A stretch of 64,000 bases of DNA, from assembly GCF_032854445.1 (NCBI RefSeq), contig NC_088295.1, forward strand, positions 24,417,385 through 24,481,384. The letters run 5' to 3'. Under the pieces are notes generated by a model, which saw only the letters and a program-made list of their open reading frames with translations, had not been told where the DNA came from and did not search any database. This document shows, in pieces, positions 62,691 through 64,000 of this stretch (position 1 is its first letter; every line of letters starts with the position of its first letter). The translations under genes were made by a program, and so were the position numbers. This DNA comes from Liolophura sinensis. Taxonomy: Eukaryota > Mollusca > Polyplacophora > Chitonida > Chitonidae.

Positions 62691-63764
62691 ATTTCTAAAA
62701 AAAGATACTATATTTGGCACGAATAACTTTCATGAACGTGCTGATAAAATCCTTAAAAATCAATTATATCAATGCAAATTTCATATATAAATAATATAAA
62801 TAAAACGGAATCGCAAATTCTCTGTCAACCTATCTTTATACGTTTCTTTTTTCACATCTATGCTGATGGGGGACAAAATCTACTTACACTAATCATCATC
62901 GAGGGTATAATCGTTTGGAACTTAAGCACAGTCACATTAGTCCTTGAGGGACACCAGTACCACTCGCTTGCCAGGGTGCTAATACGTTACCCAAGAGAAA
63001 TATTTGCTTTAGTCGGCTATTGTTTCTTAACAAGGGTTCTTGGGCAAACCGGCTTTGATCGACTCAGGGGTCTCTTGGTTGCCATTCAACATTTGCGCTT
63101 TTACAAAAGCCTTTCATCATAAAAATATCATGAGTTTGTCTCGGAGGTATTGACCCTGCAGGAGAATCGATTCAAGTCGGTTTGCCTAAGGAGAGAGTCG
63201 TGGCCAGCCGAAGTGTTAGTGAACTCCTAGAGGGCGCTCTTCTCCCATTCTACCCTCGCCTGCTCGTATTGACCGTTTACACAAGACACCCCAGAGGCTT
63301 GTCTAGTGTAATCTGAGTAACACTGCTAACTAGGCCTTACCCACATCGTCCATGCCGAGGAGTCGTTTCTGTTTTCTTCGACAATTCCGCTATTGAGCTG
63401 ATTTTCAAGGCTATCATGTATGTTGTAGTACACTATAAAGCTGGAGTACCTTCGACCTACATACGACTAAGTAACATAGTTGGAAAGAAATGGATGAGTC
63501 TAAATTTATGTGATAGAAAAAAGGCAGTATTTTCCTTTGGATGCAGATATGAACTTTATATGAGTACTATTATCAAAATCAGTACTCACCCTATATGTAA
63601 AGTTGTTAATTGATACTGTAGTACTATAAATATCTTCTTTGGCAGAAAAAAAGGAATACTTCTCTATAATGGAGACATACACTATCAAATATGGAAGCCG
63701 GATGTGGCAATGCTCTCTCCAACACATTCCCTTAAAACATGAACGGTGATATTTGAACAACCGA
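62691..63764. other. No supported gene
   Basis: The largest frame, plus 62772-63122 (116 codons), has no recognised motif and starts in AT-rich DNA. Frames at 63416-63613 and 63506-63760 overlap on opposite strands. Nothing is called. Confidence 0.5.
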
Positions 63765-64000
63765 ATGGCGAGATTTAGTCGAGATCAGGTCGAGATTAAG
63801 GCCACAACGTAAGATTAGTTCGAGTTTCCCACGAGACTAGAACGACATTCGGTCGAGAATCTCGTGCAAATCTCGCACCCTCGCCAGAATTTCGCGCTCT
63901 TGAGTGAGTCCGGCGTCCTCGTTGTCGTCTGGCTCCCTCAATCGTTCATTTCTCGACCAAATCTTGTCTGAATATCTACCGAATCTCGCAATAAGCATTG
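63765..64000. other. Region dense in 'tcgaga/tctcg' words
   Basis: The words cgagat, gtcgag, ttcgag, cgagac, tcgagaatctcg, atctcgca and tctcgacc recur in the last 230 bp, giving an unusually high CpG count for this window and local self-complementarity (gagaatctc). It may be the edge of a repeat or element continuing past the window. Confidence 0.45.

Noticed and set aside
62772-63122. 116-codon plus-strand gene
   Set aside because: It starts in AT-rich DNA and has no family resemblance or upstream regulatory context.

Overview
The window reads as nuclear DNA from an invertebrate animal, most likely a lophotrochozoan and probably a bivalve or gastropod mollusc. The evidence is low gene density in AT-rich sequence, coding segments split by GT-AG introns, an invertebrate-like TRPC channel, several copies of a tRNA-derived SINE whose tail (roughly ...gtacggcgtaaaacaccaat) I associate with molluscan genomes, a Penelope-like retroelement, and many minisatellites. 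The organism call is inference: no species-specific marker is present.

Coding content is small. A TRPC-type cation channel gene lies on the minus strand. It has a TATA-like element near 16.75 kb, a possible short noncoding leader exon (about 16700-16725), a start-codon exon (16195-16332), a roughly 4.1 kb intron, and a 217-codon exon (11457-12107) holding the ankyrin repeats and the HxxxCxCxxC TRP_2 segment. The exons for the membrane segments and pore are not visible and should lie left of the window. Two further coding exons of unidentified genes are supported by reading frame, composition and splice signals: a terminal exon on plus (7408-7611) and an internal exon on minus (45033-45160).

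The rest is intron or intergenic DNA. From left to right it holds a 34-bp minisatellite (1.9-2.2 kb), a GC-rich repeat next to a full-length SINE with target-site duplications (3.6-4.0 kb), a 36-37 bp array (5.5 kb), a degenerate 'acatgtaacatgcac' array (17.8-18.1 kb), a 21/42-bp array open in several frames on both strands (20.8-21.2 kb), SINE copies in reverse orientation (23.5 and 26.8 kb, the second carrying a GTG/G expansion), a 255-bp (85-codon) tandem repeat that keeps its frame (35.5-36.3 kb), a 25-bp minisatellite ending in a hairpin (41.7-42.0 kb), several near-perfect palindromes, a Penelope-like reverse transcriptase pseudogene with a second relic and repeated 3' tails (53.6-56.6 kb), and a 1.6 kb T-rich degenerate array (61.1-62.7 kb).

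The genes do not form an operon or pathway. The most unusual objects are the 85-codon in-frame repeat, the two orphan exons and the tandem Penelope-like tails. I see no complete novel gene system.
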